Below are positions 8,401 through 17,009 of a stretch of DNA of 64,000 nucleotides, in pieces. This DNA comes from Brevibacillus brevis (lineage in GTDB: Bacteria > Bacillota > Bacilli > Brevibacillales > Brevibacillaceae), in assembly GCF_031583145.1 (NCBI RefSeq), contig NZ_CP134050.1:2194501-2258500 (forward strand), written 5' to 3'. The notes beneath the pieces are model-generated. The model was not told the origin of the DNA. It did not search any database and saw nothing but the letters and a program-made list of their open reading frames with translations. How positions within the stretch are numbered: the stretch's first letter is position 1; the number at the start of each line of letters is the position of its first letter. The translations under genes were made by a program, and so were the position numbers.

Positions 8401-9159
8401 ATGGCTCAGACCCATTTGCATTTTGACATGCACATCGGCAGAAAAAAGCCGGAGAGCGTGATCAATCGGGAAACCGCATGCCCGTTTTGTGACATTGACA
8501 GCCTGACGAATGTACTGGAGCAGCGCGGACCCATGATCTGGCTCATGAACAAATACCCGGTCCTGCAGGATACGTATCAGACCGTCCTGATCGAATCGGA
8601 TGACTGTGAAGGCGACTGGTCCGTCTACTCCAAGGAGCATGTACGGGAGCTCCTTGCGTTTGGCGTGGAGAAGTGGCTGGAGCTGGAGAGCAGCGGTTCG
8701 TTTGCTTCGGTCCTGTTTTTCAAAAACCACGGTCCGTTTTCGGGAGGCAGCATCCGGCATCCGCACATGCAGATCGTCGGATTGAACGAGTACGATTACC
8801 GCACGCAGGTAAAGGAAAGCGATTTTGCAGGGCTCCTGATCGACCGCGCACACGGGGTGGAATGTACGCTGTCTACTCATCCGCGCGCAGGTTTTTTTGA
8901 GTACAACGTCGTCCTTTCGGAGTGGGACCGATTGCCCCAGATGGCGGATTACCTGCAAATCCTGGCCCACTGGATTTTGAATCACGTCAACCGGCGCTGC
9001 CAGAGCTACAATTTTTTCTTTTACCGCTGGGAGGAGAAGCTGGTTGCCAAAGTAGTGCCGCGCTTCGTCACATCCCCTCTTTATGTAGGGTACGGCATTC
9101 CGCAAGTAGCAAACAATTTGGAAGAGGTCGTCGCGGAAATCAAGCGGCTCTATTTTTAA
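8401..9159 (+). CDS. DUF4931 protein, galactose-1-phosphate uridylyltransferase-like
   Basis: A 252-residue soluble protein of the HIT/GalT fold. It has ACPFCD near the start (a zinc-type CxxC), FKNHGPFSGGSIRHPHMQI in the middle (a GalT-like HxHxQ active-site motif) and a second aromatic-rich half ending in VVPRF. The family is found in Bacillales as DUF4931; its substrate is unknown, though the fold suggests nucleotidyl transfer or hydrolysis. ATG at 8401 is preceded by AGGAGGGAC and is preferred to the in-frame ATG at 8377. It precedes the GNAT gene by 39 bp. Confidence 0.75.
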   Translation: MAQTHLHFDMHIGRKKPESVINRETACPFCDIDSLTNVLEQRGPMIWLMNKYPVLQDTYQTVLIESDDCEGDWSVYSKEHVRELLAFGVEKWLELESSGSFASVLFFKNHGPFSGGSIRHPHMQIVGLNEYDYRTQVKESDFAGLLIDRAHGVECTLSTHPRAGFFEYNVVLSEWDRLPQMADYLQILAHWILNHVNRRCQSYNFFFYRWEEKLVAKVVPRFVTSPLYVGYGIPQVANNLEEVVAEIKRLYF

Positions 9160-9198
9160 GACTTAAAAGAGCAAGGAAGTTCACGTAACCTGGGGGGA

Positions 9199-10071
9199 AT
9201 GAGGGAGATGGGCATTCAGTTCGTAGAAAAAAGCAAATTGTCGGCAGATGAGCTGGAGGCGGTAGACCGGCTGGTCGCAATCTGCAACAGCCACGACGGC
9301 ATCGATTTGAAAGTGAACCCGGATATGCTGAAAAATCGTCCCGGTACGCATGTCGAAGATTTTCTCTGCTACGAGGATGACACGCTGATCGGGTTTCTGG
9401 GCATGTACGTCTTTCACGGCGAGGAAGCGGAAGTGAGCGGAATGGTTCACCCCGCGCATCGGAGAAAAGGAATTTTCCGGGCCCTGCAGGAGCGGGCGGC
9501 TGAGCAATGCCGAAAGCGCGACATCCCCAATCAGCTCTTTATCGTTCAGCGCGAGTCGGCACCCGGCAAGGCGTGCATGGAGAGCTTGGGGGCACAGTAC
9601 CAGTTTTCGGAGTATTGGATGGATCTGGACGTGCGAAAAGAAGCGGCGCAGGTCGCGGACATCGAGATGCGTAAGGCCAGCGCGGACGATATCGAGACGC
9701 TGGTCTGGCTGAACGTGCACGGCTTTCAAATGGAAGAAGCCAGGGCCAGGGAAATGACCCAGCGTATCGAAGAGGAGCCGAATCGGACGACGTATCTGAT
9801 CGTCGCACAGCAGAAGGATGTCGGCAAAATCAGCGTCAGCTTCGGAGAGGACGGGAAAGGCTTCATTTTTGGCTTTTGCATGCATCCGGACCATCAAGGG
9901 AAAGGGTATGGCCGCCGTGCGCTGGCCAAAACAATCGGCCTGATCCGCGAGCAGGGGCTTGACGACATCTCGCTGGAAGTCGCCTGCGAAAACAGCAGCG
10001 CCCTGGGGCTGTACGAGTCGTGCGGCTTCGCGGTAAAATCGGCGAATGACTACTACAAGCTCCCGCTGTGA
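9199..10071 (+). CDS. Tandem GNAT acetyltransferase
   Basis: A 290-residue protein with two GNAT folds. The first has an acetyl-CoA loop in VHPAHRRKGIFRAL (about residues 88-101); the second has MHPDHQGKGYGRRAL (about 232-246), where the Q/RxxGxG/A motif is best conserved. The first domain may be structural, as in other tandem GNATs such as mycothiol synthase. Substrate unknown. The start may be ATG 9199 (after a G-run) or ATG 9208 (after GAGGGAG). It lies downstream of the DUF4931 gene and is probably co-transcribed. Confidence 0.8.
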   Translation: MREMGIQFVEKSKLSADELEAVDRLVAICNSHDGIDLKVNPDMLKNRPGTHVEDFLCYEDDTLIGFLGMYVFHGEEAEVSGMVHPAHRRKGIFRALQERAAEQCRKRDIPNQLFIVQRESAPGKACMESLGAQYQFSEYWMDLDVRKEAAQVADIEMRKASADDIETLVWLNVHGFQMEEARAREMTQRIEEEPNRTTYLIVAQQKDVGKISVSFGEDGKGFIFGFCMHPDHQGKGYGRRALAKTIGLIREQGLDDISLEVACENSSALGLYESCGFAVKSANDYYKLPL

Positions 10072-10175
10072 GGGCAAACTGTTTGAGGGGCACTTCAGAT
10101 TGGAATTGGAGAGCGTATCCGTGCTACCATGAGAAAGGATGACTTTCGGAGTACGGAAAAAGGAGTGAAGGAAAT

Positions 10176-11312
10176 ATGAAGCTGTTGTCCATCGAACCCA
10201 CGCCAAGTCCAAACGTCATGAAGCTGAACGTGGACGAGCGTCTGCCGGTTGGTGTCCAACATGTCTATACAAAAGAGAACATCGATAAAGCGCCTGAGCT
10301 CATGGGCAAGCTCCTGGCAATCGAGGGAGTCGTATCGATCTTCCACACGGCGGACTTCCTGGCGCTGGAACGGAAATCGAATGCGGACTGGCAGCGCATT
10401 TTGACTCAGTCCAGAGAGATTCTCCAGGCGGGCGAGGGAGCAGCTGTACCGGTGATGGCGGCCGCCGAAGGAGCGGCCTTCGGGGAGGCGCAGGTGTTCA
10501 TCCAAATGTTTCGGGAAATCCCGATGCAGGTCAAGGTCACGATGGGAACGGAACAAATTCGCGCAGCCTTGCCTGAGAGGTTCGGACAGTCGGCGATGCG
10601 GGCCGGTTCTGCATCGCCCAACCTGATCATGGAGCGCAAGTGGGTGGAGCATGGCGTACGCTACGGTGACTTGCGGGAAATCGGGGAAGAAGTCGCACAG
10701 GAAATCGCGGCTTCCTATCCGGAGAGCCGGGTGGAAGAGCTGGTTGAGCGAGCCCTGCAGCAAGGAACCGGTGAGGCTCCCGAGCCGATCGTCCGGGAAA
10801 AGAAGGTCGTGACACTGGACATGCTGGACGATCCGGATTGGCAAAAGCGCTATGCCGCATTGGATCGGATGGAGCCGACCGAGGACGACCTGCCTGTTTT
10901 GGAAAAAGCCCTTCGCGATTCCAAGCCATCCATTCGGAGATTGGCCGTGGTCTATCTGGGAATGATTGGCGGGGATGCGGTTTTCCCGCTGCTGTTCCAG
11001 GCCTTGAAGGACGATTCGGTATCCGTAAGGCGGACGGCAGGCGACACGTTGTCCGATTTGGGAGATCCACGCGCGATCGCGCCGATGTGCGAGGCGCTGA
11101 AGGATAAAAACAAGCTCGTGCGCTGGCGTGCCGCCCGTTTCCTGTTTGAGGTAGGGGACGAAACGGCGCTGCCCGCCCTTCTGGAAGCAAGGCACGATCC
11201 GGAATTCGAAGTGAGCTTGCAGGTGCAGATGGCTGTTGAGCGGATTGAAAGCGGGGAAGAAGCCAGCGGAACGGTCTGGCAGCAAATGACCCGCAGAAAC
11301 GAGCAAAGCTGA
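10176..11312 (+). CDS. ypgR: YpgR-like conserved virulence factor C family protein (Nfu-N plus HEAT repeats)
   Basis: A 378-residue cytoplasmic protein. Residues 1-90 form an Nfu/NifU N-terminal domain: PTPSPNVMKLNV at the start and FHTADFLAL near residue 62. From about residue 215 to the end are HEAT-like helical repeats, for example SIRRLAVVYLGMIGGDAVFP and SVRRTAGDTLSDLGDPRAI. This is the architecture of YpgR in Bacillus and CvfC in Staphylococcus. The family lacks the Nfu C-terminal CxxC domain, so it is not itself an Fe-S scaffold; a protein-interaction role is likely. A terminator follows at 11370. Confidence 0.82.
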   Translation: MKLLSIEPTPSPNVMKLNVDERLPVGVQHVYTKENIDKAPELMGKLLAIEGVVSIFHTADFLALERKSNADWQRILTQSREILQAGEGAAVPVMAAAEGAAFGEAQVFIQMFREIPMQVKVTMGTEQIRAALPERFGQSAMRAGSASPNLIMERKWVEHGVRYGDLREIGEEVAQEIAASYPESRVEELVERALQQGTGEAPEPIVREKKVVTLDMLDDPDWQKRYAALDRMEPTEDDLPVLEKALRDSKPSIRRLAVVYLGMIGGDAVFPLLFQALKDDSVSVRRTAGDTLSDLGDPRAIAPMCEALKDKNKLVRWRAARFLFEVGDETALPALLEARHDPEFEVSLQVQMAVERIESGEEASGTVWQQMTRRNEQS

Positions 11313-11369
11313 ACTTCTGACACTTGGCGCAGGGCACAAGGCCAAACCGTTTGAGTGTCAAGCCATTTC

Positions 11370-11396
11370 GCAGGGGCTATCAAAGCCCCTGCTTTT
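11370..11396 (+). terminator. Terminator after ypgR
   Basis: 9-bp stem GCAGGGGCT (11370-11378) with AGCCCCTGC (11384-11392), then TTTTT. Confidence 0.85.
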
Positions 11397-11584
11397 TGCC
11401 GTCGTCTTCCGAATAGCGAAAGAGAGGGGACCACTGGCGAAAAAAATGCCCGGATATCCCGGTATGGCAAGGGAATACTGCATGAGAAGGGTTGCGCGGC
11501 AAGTGTTTCCATGGTTGCTGGTTTCGTTGCGTCAGGAAATTATTGGTATTGCCCAGTATAAAAATAGACACAGTTCAATAATGG

Positions 11585-11614
11585 TTGACTTCTAAGTGAA
11601 ACATCCCTTATTCT
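11585..11614 (+). promoter_or_regulatory. Candidate SigA promoter of the desaturase-like gene
   Basis: TTGACT (11585-11590), an 18-nt spacer and TATTCT (11609-11614), 57 bp before the start codon. Confidence 0.55.
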
Positions 11615-11670
11615 AGGATAGGGTTTAGCTTATGTTATCAACATTGCGAGTAGCGTAGGGGAGATTGTGT

Positions 11671-12963
11671 ATGACAACCAATCACTATGACGTTGTTATT
11701 GTAGGCGGAGGACTTGCTGGTCTCTCCAGTGCCGCCTATCTTTCGTCGAAGGGCAAGAAAGTAGCACTATTGGAGCGTGGACAATTGGGCGGTCGCGCTG
11801 TGACGCTGAAGATCAAAGGATTCAACTTCAACTTCGGCGCCCACGCGATTTATGCGCGGGACAGCTCCATTTTGAGAACGTTTGAAAAAGAACTGGACCT
11901 TCACATTGACTGGCAAGACTTTAACCCGACCAAAGCCAAATACGATATCGGTAACGATCTGACAGCGGTTCCAGCCAACGTGCAAGGGCTGTTCCAAACC
12001 AAGCTGCTTAAGGGTATGGACAAAGTATTGTTTACGTTTGAAATCTTGAAAACCATGTTGAAAATGGAGACTGGCCATCCGCATATGTCGATTCAAAAGT
12101 GGATGGAAAAGAAACACGTCAATGAAGAAGTGCAGGAAATGATGCTGACGCTGGCTTCCTCCAACTTCTTTACGCGGGAGCCGGAAAAAATTCCTTCGGA
12201 CGTGTTCTTCTCCTACTACAGCCGTCTGTTCAAGACCAACAAGCCGGTAGCGTATATCGGCGGGGGCTGGCAAGCGCTGATCAACGAATTCGTGCGTGTC
12301 ATCGAAGCCAACAACGGCGTCATTTTGACCAAAACGAAAGTGGAGAAGTTCCACGTAGAAGACGATCGCGTCGTGGGAGTAGTTACACCGGAAGCGGAGT
12401 ATACCGCTGACGAATTCATCAGCTGCATTCCTCCAAAAGAGATGGTCAAGGTGTTCGCGGAAACCCGTCTGGAGCATGCGATTGCCCAGCACGCCGAGTA
12501 CGAGCCAACAGTCGTCATCGTGTACGACATCGGCTTGAAAGAACGCATTGACGTGCCGTATTCCTATATTTACGACAAGCATAACAACATCTTTATCACC
12601 GACATCTCCTATTACGACCACACGTGTGTACCGGAAGGCGGACAGCTCCTGCAGGCTACCGCTTACCTGCGTCAGTCCGAAGTCGGGAACAAAGAGATTG
12701 CCGAGCAGCGCAAGCTGGAAATCGAAGCACTGTACGACAAGCACTTTGCCGGCTGGCGCGAGCAGTTGGTTGTTCCGCGTGTTTCCACACGGGCGATCGT
12801 ACAGGAGATCAAGTGGACGATGAACCAAAAACCGCTGCCGACCTTTATGCCGGATTACCGCAACCTGTTCTTTGCGGGCGACTGGTGCGAAGGGCAAGGC
12901 CAACTGTCTGAGCTCTCGTTCTCGAGCGCACTTGCGGTTTCAAAAATGATTTTGGAAAAATAA
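11671..12963 (+). CDS. FAD-dependent oxidoreductase, phytoene desaturase-like
   Basis: A 430-residue flavoprotein of the amine oxidase/phytoene desaturase superfamily. The N-terminal dinucleotide fold is GGGLAGLSSAAYLSSKG, followed by LERGQLGGRA. The C-terminal FAD motif is LFFAGDWCEGQGQLSELSF. There is no signal peptide. The family covers carotenoid desaturases, protoporphyrinogen oxidase-like enzymes and prenyl reductases. No carotenoid genes are nearby, so the substrate is unknown. Start ATG 11671 lies 7 nt after GGGGAG. The gene has its own promoter and seems monocistronic. Confidence 0.8.
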   Translation: MTTNHYDVVIVGGGLAGLSSAAYLSSKGKKVALLERGQLGGRAVTLKIKGFNFNFGAHAIYARDSSILRTFEKELDLHIDWQDFNPTKAKYDIGNDLTAVPANVQGLFQTKLLKGMDKVLFTFEILKTMLKMETGHPHMSIQKWMEKKHVNEEVQEMMLTLASSNFFTREPEKIPSDVFFSYYSRLFKTNKPVAYIGGGWQALINEFVRVIEANNGVILTKTKVEKFHVEDDRVVGVVTPEAEYTADEFISCIPPKEMVKVFAETRLEHAIAQHAEYEPTVVIVYDIGLKERIDVPYSYIYDKHNNIFITDISYYDHTCVPEGGQLLQATAYLRQSEVGNKEIAEQRKLEIEALYDKHFAGWREQLVVPRVSTRAIVQEIKWTMNQKPLPTFMPDYRNLFFAGDWCEGQGQLSELSFSSALAVSKMILEK

Positions 12964-12975
12964 TGCAATCATCAG

Positions 12976-13017
12976 CGGGCGTTTCTCCTTGGTCGCAGAC
13001 CGATGGCGAAACGCCCG
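12976..13017 (+). terminator. Hairpin after the desaturase gene, weak terminator candidate
   Basis: 10-bp stem CGGGCGTTTC/GAAACGCCCG with a 22-nt loop and no T-run behind it. It may protect the 3' end or assist termination. Confidence 0.4.
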
Positions 13018-13020
13018 TTC

Positions 13021-13051
13021 ATGCAAAAGCCCGCCACGGAAATGGCGGGCT
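13021..13051 (-). terminator. Terminator of the beta-lactamase-like gene
   Basis: On the minus strand, AGCCCGCC (13044-13051) pairs with GGCGGGCT (13028-13035), followed by TTTTGC. Confidence 0.75.
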
Positions 13052-13062
13052 GCTGGTGCTGG

Positions 13063-13866
13063 CTATTGGTATGCGTCGTACACGAGGCGTCCGATCTGGC
13101 CCATGACCTGGGCTGCTGCCTTCTGTTCGAGGTTCTTGTTCAGGAGGCAGATGGTGATGGCGTGCGTGCCTGTGAACAGGATCCCCGTGTCGTGGGTGAT
13201 GTTGGTGACGGAGCCGGTTTTGTTGGCGAACTCCCACTTGGGCACCATGCCGATGAAATCGCCTTCCGGATCCGGCAAGAGCAGCGGGATACGGTCTCTA
13301 TGCTGCTGTTGCTTCAGGATGGCCATCATCTTTAGACAGCTGTCGTACGAGATGACTTTCCCGGTAGCCAAATAGCGGAAATGGGCCCCCATGTCTGCAG
13401 CCGTCAGCTCGTTGTAGCCTTCCAGCTCGGCCGGCACGACCATCAGTTTGTTGTAAAACTGGCTGTTCACCATTTCTGTCTTGCTCATGGCGGTGCGAAT
13501 GCTCTCGGCTCCGACCAGATCAATCATCATGTTGGTCGCGGTGTTGTCGCTCTGGATGATCATCAGGGTGACCAGGTCCTGGACGGTCAGCTCCGTACCG
13601 GGCGACATATGCTGGAGGACTCCTGCGCCCCCTACCTGATCTTCGCGGCGAAGCGTGATGGTCTGCTCCAGCGCGATTTTGCCGGCGTACGCTTCCGCGA
13701 AGACTGCGGTCATGATCGGCACTTTGATGACACTCGCCGCGTAGAAGCGCTGGTGTTCGTTGTGAGTGACTTTTTCCCCTGAGTGCAAATCTTCCAGGTA
13801 TACGCCCCATTCTCCGCCGGCTTGTTCGATCAGCTGCAGGATGGGGGTGGAAAGACTTGAGAGCAT
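13063..13866 (-). CDS. Class A beta-lactamase-like serine hydrolase without signal peptide
   Basis: A 267-residue protein with the penicillin-recognising motifs: SVIK (catalytic Ser about 45, Lys about 48), SDN (about 106-108) and KTG (about 216-218). The region between SDN and KTG has an omega-loop-like AELEGYNELTAADMG, but the class A ExxLN is not clean, so deacylation of beta-lactams is doubtful. No signal peptide or membrane segment is visible, which is unusual because the usual substrates are outside the membrane. ATG 13864-13866 lies 9 nt after AAAGGAG; an ATG three codons upstream abuts the site. Bacillales often carry such lone serine hydrolases of unknown role. Confidence 0.75.
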   Translation of the reverse strand: MLSSLSTPILQLIEQAGGEWGVYLEDLHSGEKVTHNEHQRFYAASVIKVPIMTAVFAEAYAGKIALEQTITLRREDQVGGAGVLQHMSPGTELTVQDLVTLMIIQSDNTATNMMIDLVGAESIRTAMSKTEMVNSQFYNKLMVVPAELEGYNELTAADMGAHFRYLATGKVISYDSCLKMMAILKQQQHRDRIPLLLPDPEGDFIGMVPKWEFANKTGSVTNITHDTGILFTGTHAITICLLNKNLEQKAAAQVMGQIGRLVYDAYQ

Positions 13867-13888
13867 TTGCTCCATCTCCTTTTTCGTG

Positions 13889-13917
13889 TAGACAAAATTT
13901 TCTCAAGATAATATTAT
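13889..13917 (+). promoter_or_regulatory. Candidate SigA promoter of the orphan oligopeptide-binding gene
   Basis: TAGACA (13889-13894), a 17-nt spacer and TATTAT (13912-13917), 54 bp before the ATG. Confidence 0.55.
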
Positions 13918-13971
13918 TTAGTCATGCTCCTAACAATCAAGAAGAATTATTCCAGAGACGGGGGTTTTTTT

Positions 13972-15597
13972 ATGAAACGGTTTCGAACACTAGCTTTTTG
14001 CGCGGTGGTGCTAGCGAGCCTGACCTTTGCAGGCTGCGGCACTTCGCAGGGGAGCACGACGGGGGAGACGAAGCAGTCGGAGCAAGGACAAGCCGCCCCT
14101 CAAACCATGCAGGTCAACCTGAACACGGGTGAGCCGAACACGATCGACCCTGGACTGGCAGAAGATATCCCCTCGATGTCTGTTGCCCGTGCAGCATTCG
14201 ATGGCCTCTTGCGCCTGAATGAAAAGGGAGAGCTGAAAGAGGCGGTCGCAGAAAAGTACGAAGTGTCACCGGATGGGCTGACGTATACATTCCATCTGCG
14301 CGATTCGAAATGGTCGAATGGCGATCCGGTAACGGCGCATGACTTTGAGTACGCCTGGAAGCGCGTGCTGAATCCGGAGACGGCGTCCGGGTACGCCTAC
14401 CAGCTGTACTATCTGAAAAACGGGGAAGCGTACAACTCGAAGAAGGCAAAGGCCGAGGATGTCGGTGTCAAGGCGACCGACGACAAAACGCTGGTTGTCA
14501 CCCTGGAAAATCCGGCGCCTTTCTTCCCGCAGCTGGTCGCATCGGTCACGTACTTCCCGCTCAACCAAAAAGTGGTGGAGGCAAACAAGGACTGGGCAAA
14601 CAAGCCTGAGACCTACATCGGAAACGGACCGTTCGTCCTGAAGAAATGGGAGCACAAGTCGGTTATCGAGTTTGCGAAAAGCGATTCGTACTGGGATAAG
14701 GACGCTGTCAAGCTGTCCAAGCTCACGATCAACATGATCGAGGATGCCAATACCGAGCTCGCGATGTTTGAAAATGGCGACCTCGACTGGGCTGGCTCGC
14801 CGCTGGGAGATCTGCCGCTCGACGCGCTCGATTCCCTGAAGGATTCGGGAAAAATGCAGACGCAGGCGACCGCGGGAACGTACTGGTACATCTTCAATAC
14901 GAAGCAAAAACCGTTCGATAACAAGAAGATTCGCCAGGCATTCGCCATGGCTGTCAACCGCAAGGACATCTCCGAAAACGTCGTACCGTACAAGAGCACG
15001 CCGGCTCTGGGGATCCTGCCGCCGACGATGGCTTTGAAGCCGGACGGATACTTCAAGGATGGGGACGTGGAGACCGCGAAAAAGCTGCTCGCGGAAGGGA
15101 TGAAGGAAGAAGGCATCACCAAGCTGCCTGAACTGACTATCTCGTACAATACGACGGAAGTGAACCAGCGCATCGCGACGGTCATCCAGGACCAGTGGCG
15201 AAAAGCGTTTGGCATCGAAGTCAAGCTGGTGAATAAAGAAAATAAAGTGCACCGCGAGCAAATGAAGGAAGGCAACTTCATCATCGGCCGCGCGAGCTGG
15301 ATCGGCGACTTCAACGACCCGATCAACTTCCTGGAAGTGTTTAAGGGCGGACTCAACACTTCGAAGTGGGAAAACAAAGAATTCCTCGACCTGCTGGCGC
15401 AGTCGGCGAAAGAAGGGGACGTCGAGAAACGCAAAGAGATCCTCAAAAAAGCCGACGCCATCGTGATGGATGAAATGCCTGCACTGCCGATCTACTATTT
15501 CACCTATGCATGGGTGAAGCAAGACAGCGTAAAAGATGTCGTCGTCGACGCGCTCGGCTTCATCGACTTCAAGTACGCCTCCAACGAAAAGAAATAA
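13972..15597 (+). CDS. Oligopeptide ABC transporter substrate-binding lipoprotein (OppA family), orphan
   Basis: A 541-residue SBP_bac_5 protein. The lipobox FAGC at about residue 20 follows a signal peptide, so it is a membrane-anchored lipoprotein. Family signatures include TGEPNTIDPGLAEDI, LTYTFHLRDSKWSNG and HDFEYAWKRVLNPET, typical of OppA. ATG 13972 follows a G-run ribosome site; the in-frame ATG at 13924 would put extra polar residues before the signal peptide. No permease or ATPase genes adjoin it, so it must feed a transporter encoded elsewhere. It is followed 19 bp later by a gamma-glutamyl hydrolase, which hints at uptake of gamma-glutamyl or cell-wall peptides (inference). Confidence 0.9.
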   Translation: MKRFRTLAFCAVVLASLTFAGCGTSQGSTTGETKQSEQGQAAPQTMQVNLNTGEPNTIDPGLAEDIPSMSVARAAFDGLLRLNEKGELKEAVAEKYEVSPDGLTYTFHLRDSKWSNGDPVTAHDFEYAWKRVLNPETASGYAYQLYYLKNGEAYNSKKAKAEDVGVKATDDKTLVVTLENPAPFFPQLVASVTYFPLNQKVVEANKDWANKPETYIGNGPFVLKKWEHKSVIEFAKSDSYWDKDAVKLSKLTINMIEDANTELAMFENGDLDWAGSPLGDLPLDALDSLKDSGKMQTQATAGTYWYIFNTKQKPFDNKKIRQAFAMAVNRKDISENVVPYKSTPALGILPPTMALKPDGYFKDGDVETAKKLLAEGMKEEGITKLPELTISYNTTEVNQRIATVIQDQWRKAFGIEVKLVNKENKVHREQMKEGNFIIGRASWIGDFNDPINFLEVFKGGLNTSKWENKEFLDLLAQSAKEGDVEKRKEILKKADAIVMDEMPALPIYYFTYAWVKQDSVKDVVVDALGFIDFKYASNEKK

Positions 15598-15616
15598 AGA
15601 GCAGGGAGTGACGTGT

Positions 15617-16351
15617 GTGCGTCCGATTATCGGTGTGGCGTGTACGAAAATGTATTTCCCGAATAACCATCTCGACCAGTTTTTTTACGTCGGGTCGGGC
15701 TATGTAGAGGGGATTGCCCGCAGCGGAGGCACCCCGCTCATCTTGCCGCTACTCGACAGCGAGGATGCTCTCAGAGCGATGGTCGAATCGCTGGACGGAC
15801 TCATCCTGACAGGGGGCGACGACCCTGCTCCCCACCTGTACGGCGAGGAGCCGCATCAGGGACTGGGAACGGTCGAATACGAGCGGGATCTGGCGGAACT
15901 GGCGGTCATTAAACTGGCCTTGGAGATGAAAAAGCCGATTCTTGGCATTTGCCGGGGGATGCAAATTCTGAATGTGGCGTGCGGCGGCACGCTGGTTCAG
16001 GACATTCCGAGCCAGGTGCCCGGAGCGATCCAACACGCACAGCGGGGTTCCCGCCAATACGGCGCACACAAAGTCACGCTCCGACCGGGATTCGTGGCCG
16101 ATGCAATCGGCAAGACGGAAATTTTGGTGAATACGTCCCACCACCAGGCGGTAAAAGACGTGGCTCCGGGCTTTGTCATGACGGGGTTCGCGGCTGACGG
16201 TGTCATTGAGGCGATCGAGAGCCTCGACGGGCTGCATGTCGGTTTGCAATGGCATCCGGAGCGAATGTGGGGGCACGACAGCGATATGCGAAAGGTGGCC
16301 GAGGCGTTTGTCGCCAAAGTCAACGAGCAGAAGGCAAAGCTTGCCACGTAA
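15617..16351 (+). CDS. Gamma-glutamyl-gamma-aminobutyrate hydrolase family protein (peptidase C26, PuuD-like)
   Basis: A 244-residue class I glutamine amidotransferase-fold hydrolase. The nucleophile cysteine is in GICRGMQILN (about residue 115) and the His-Glu pair in LQWHPERM (about 220). The family cleaves gamma-glutamyl bonds, for example gamma-glutamyl-GABA in putrescine breakdown or poly-glutamate tails. GTG 15617 lies 8 nt after AGGGAG. It follows the orphan peptide-binding gene at 19 bp and is likely in the same transcript. A terminator follows at 16396. Confidence 0.88.
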   Translation: MRPIIGVACTKMYFPNNHLDQFFYVGSGYVEGIARSGGTPLILPLLDSEDALRAMVESLDGLILTGGDDPAPHLYGEEPHQGLGTVEYERDLAELAVIKLALEMKKPILGICRGMQILNVACGGTLVQDIPSQVPGAIQHAQRGSRQYGAHKVTLRPGFVADAIGKTEILVNTSHHQAVKDVAPGFVMTGFAADGVIEAIESLDGLHVGLQWHPERMWGHDSDMRKVAEAFVAKVNEQKAKLAT

Positions 16352-16395
16352 AAAGCGCCGGATGGCGAGTCGACAGCAAAATAAGAGCAAGGAGC

Positions 16396-16427
16396 AACCG
16401 CTTTGCGACGAGCAGAGCGGTTTTTCT
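16396..16427 (+). terminator. Terminator after the gamma-glutamyl hydrolase gene
   Basis: 7-bp stem AACCGCT (16396-16402) with AGCGGTT (16416-16422), followed by TTTCTTT. Confidence 0.7.
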
Positions 16428-16491
16428 TTGTGTGCGGGAACAGTATACTAGGAGAACAAGAGCATGTCACAAAGACGGAGAGGTGGACCAA

Positions 16492-16932
16492 ATGCTTACG
16501 ATAGGAACGAAGGCGCCGCTGTTTCGGGCAGACAGCACGAGGGGGCCAGTCGATCTGGCGGACTATGCAGGGAAGAAAAACATCGTCATGATCTTCTACC
16601 CGGGAGACGATACGCCGGTTTGCACCAAACAGCTGTGCGCCGTGCAAGACCACTATGACGCATTCGAGCAGGCAGATGCGGTCGTACTCGGAGTGAATCC
16701 CGCCGGGCTGGACAGCAAGCAGTCTTTTTCCCGGAAGTTCGGATACCGGTTTCCGCTGATCGTAGATACGGACGAGTCGATTCGTAAGGCATACGGGGTC
16801 GGTAAAATCCTGGGTCTTTTCTTTCAACAGCGAATCGTCTACATAATCGGGAAAGACGGAAGGATTCTCTATGCCAAAAAGGGCAACCCGCCCGTCTCGG
16901 AGCTCCTGGCCGCCATTTCTCCCCAGGGATGA
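16492..16932 (+). CDS. Peroxiredoxin (BCP/PrxQ type)
   Basis: A 146-residue thiol peroxidase that reduces hydrogen peroxide and organic peroxides. The peroxidatic cysteine is in PGDDTPVCTKQLC and the resolving cysteine follows five residues later, the arrangement of atypical two-Cys PrxQ/BCP enzymes. ATG 16492 lies just after GAGAGGTGG; the open frame extends upstream, but the upstream sequence contains the previous terminator. It ends 77 bp before dinB and may be co-transcribed. Confidence 0.9.
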   Translation: MLTIGTKAPLFRADSTRGPVDLADYAGKKNIVMIFYPGDDTPVCTKQLCAVQDHYDAFEQADAVVLGVNPAGLDSKQSFSRKFGYRFPLIVDTDESIRKAYGVGKILGLFFQQRIVYIIGKDGRILYAKKGNPPVSELLAAISPQG

Positions 16933-17009
16933 CGCGAACCTGCGGGCATAGGCGTCTCGCCCTTGCGCAACAGAGTGAAAACAGGGATAATACAGAAACA
17001 GGAGAATGT

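Larger units (their letters stand above)
11313..11670. other. Intergenic region between ypgR and the desaturase
   Basis: It holds a terminator for ypgR (11370-11396) and a promoter for the desaturase gene (11585-11614). A 37-codon open frame from ATG 11482 to the stop at 11593-11595, starting MRRVARQVFPWLLV, is preceded by AAGGGA, but it runs into the promoter and has no other support. Confidence 0.6.

Noticed and set aside
11482..11595. 37-codon frame starting MRRVARQVFPWLLV upstream of the desaturase
   Set aside because: It has an AAGGGA upstream but ends within the promoter and shows no other sign of being a gene; kept only as a note.
12976..13017. Desaturase 3' hairpin as a strong terminator
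   Set aside because: The stem is good but no T-run follows, so it is listed only at low confidence.
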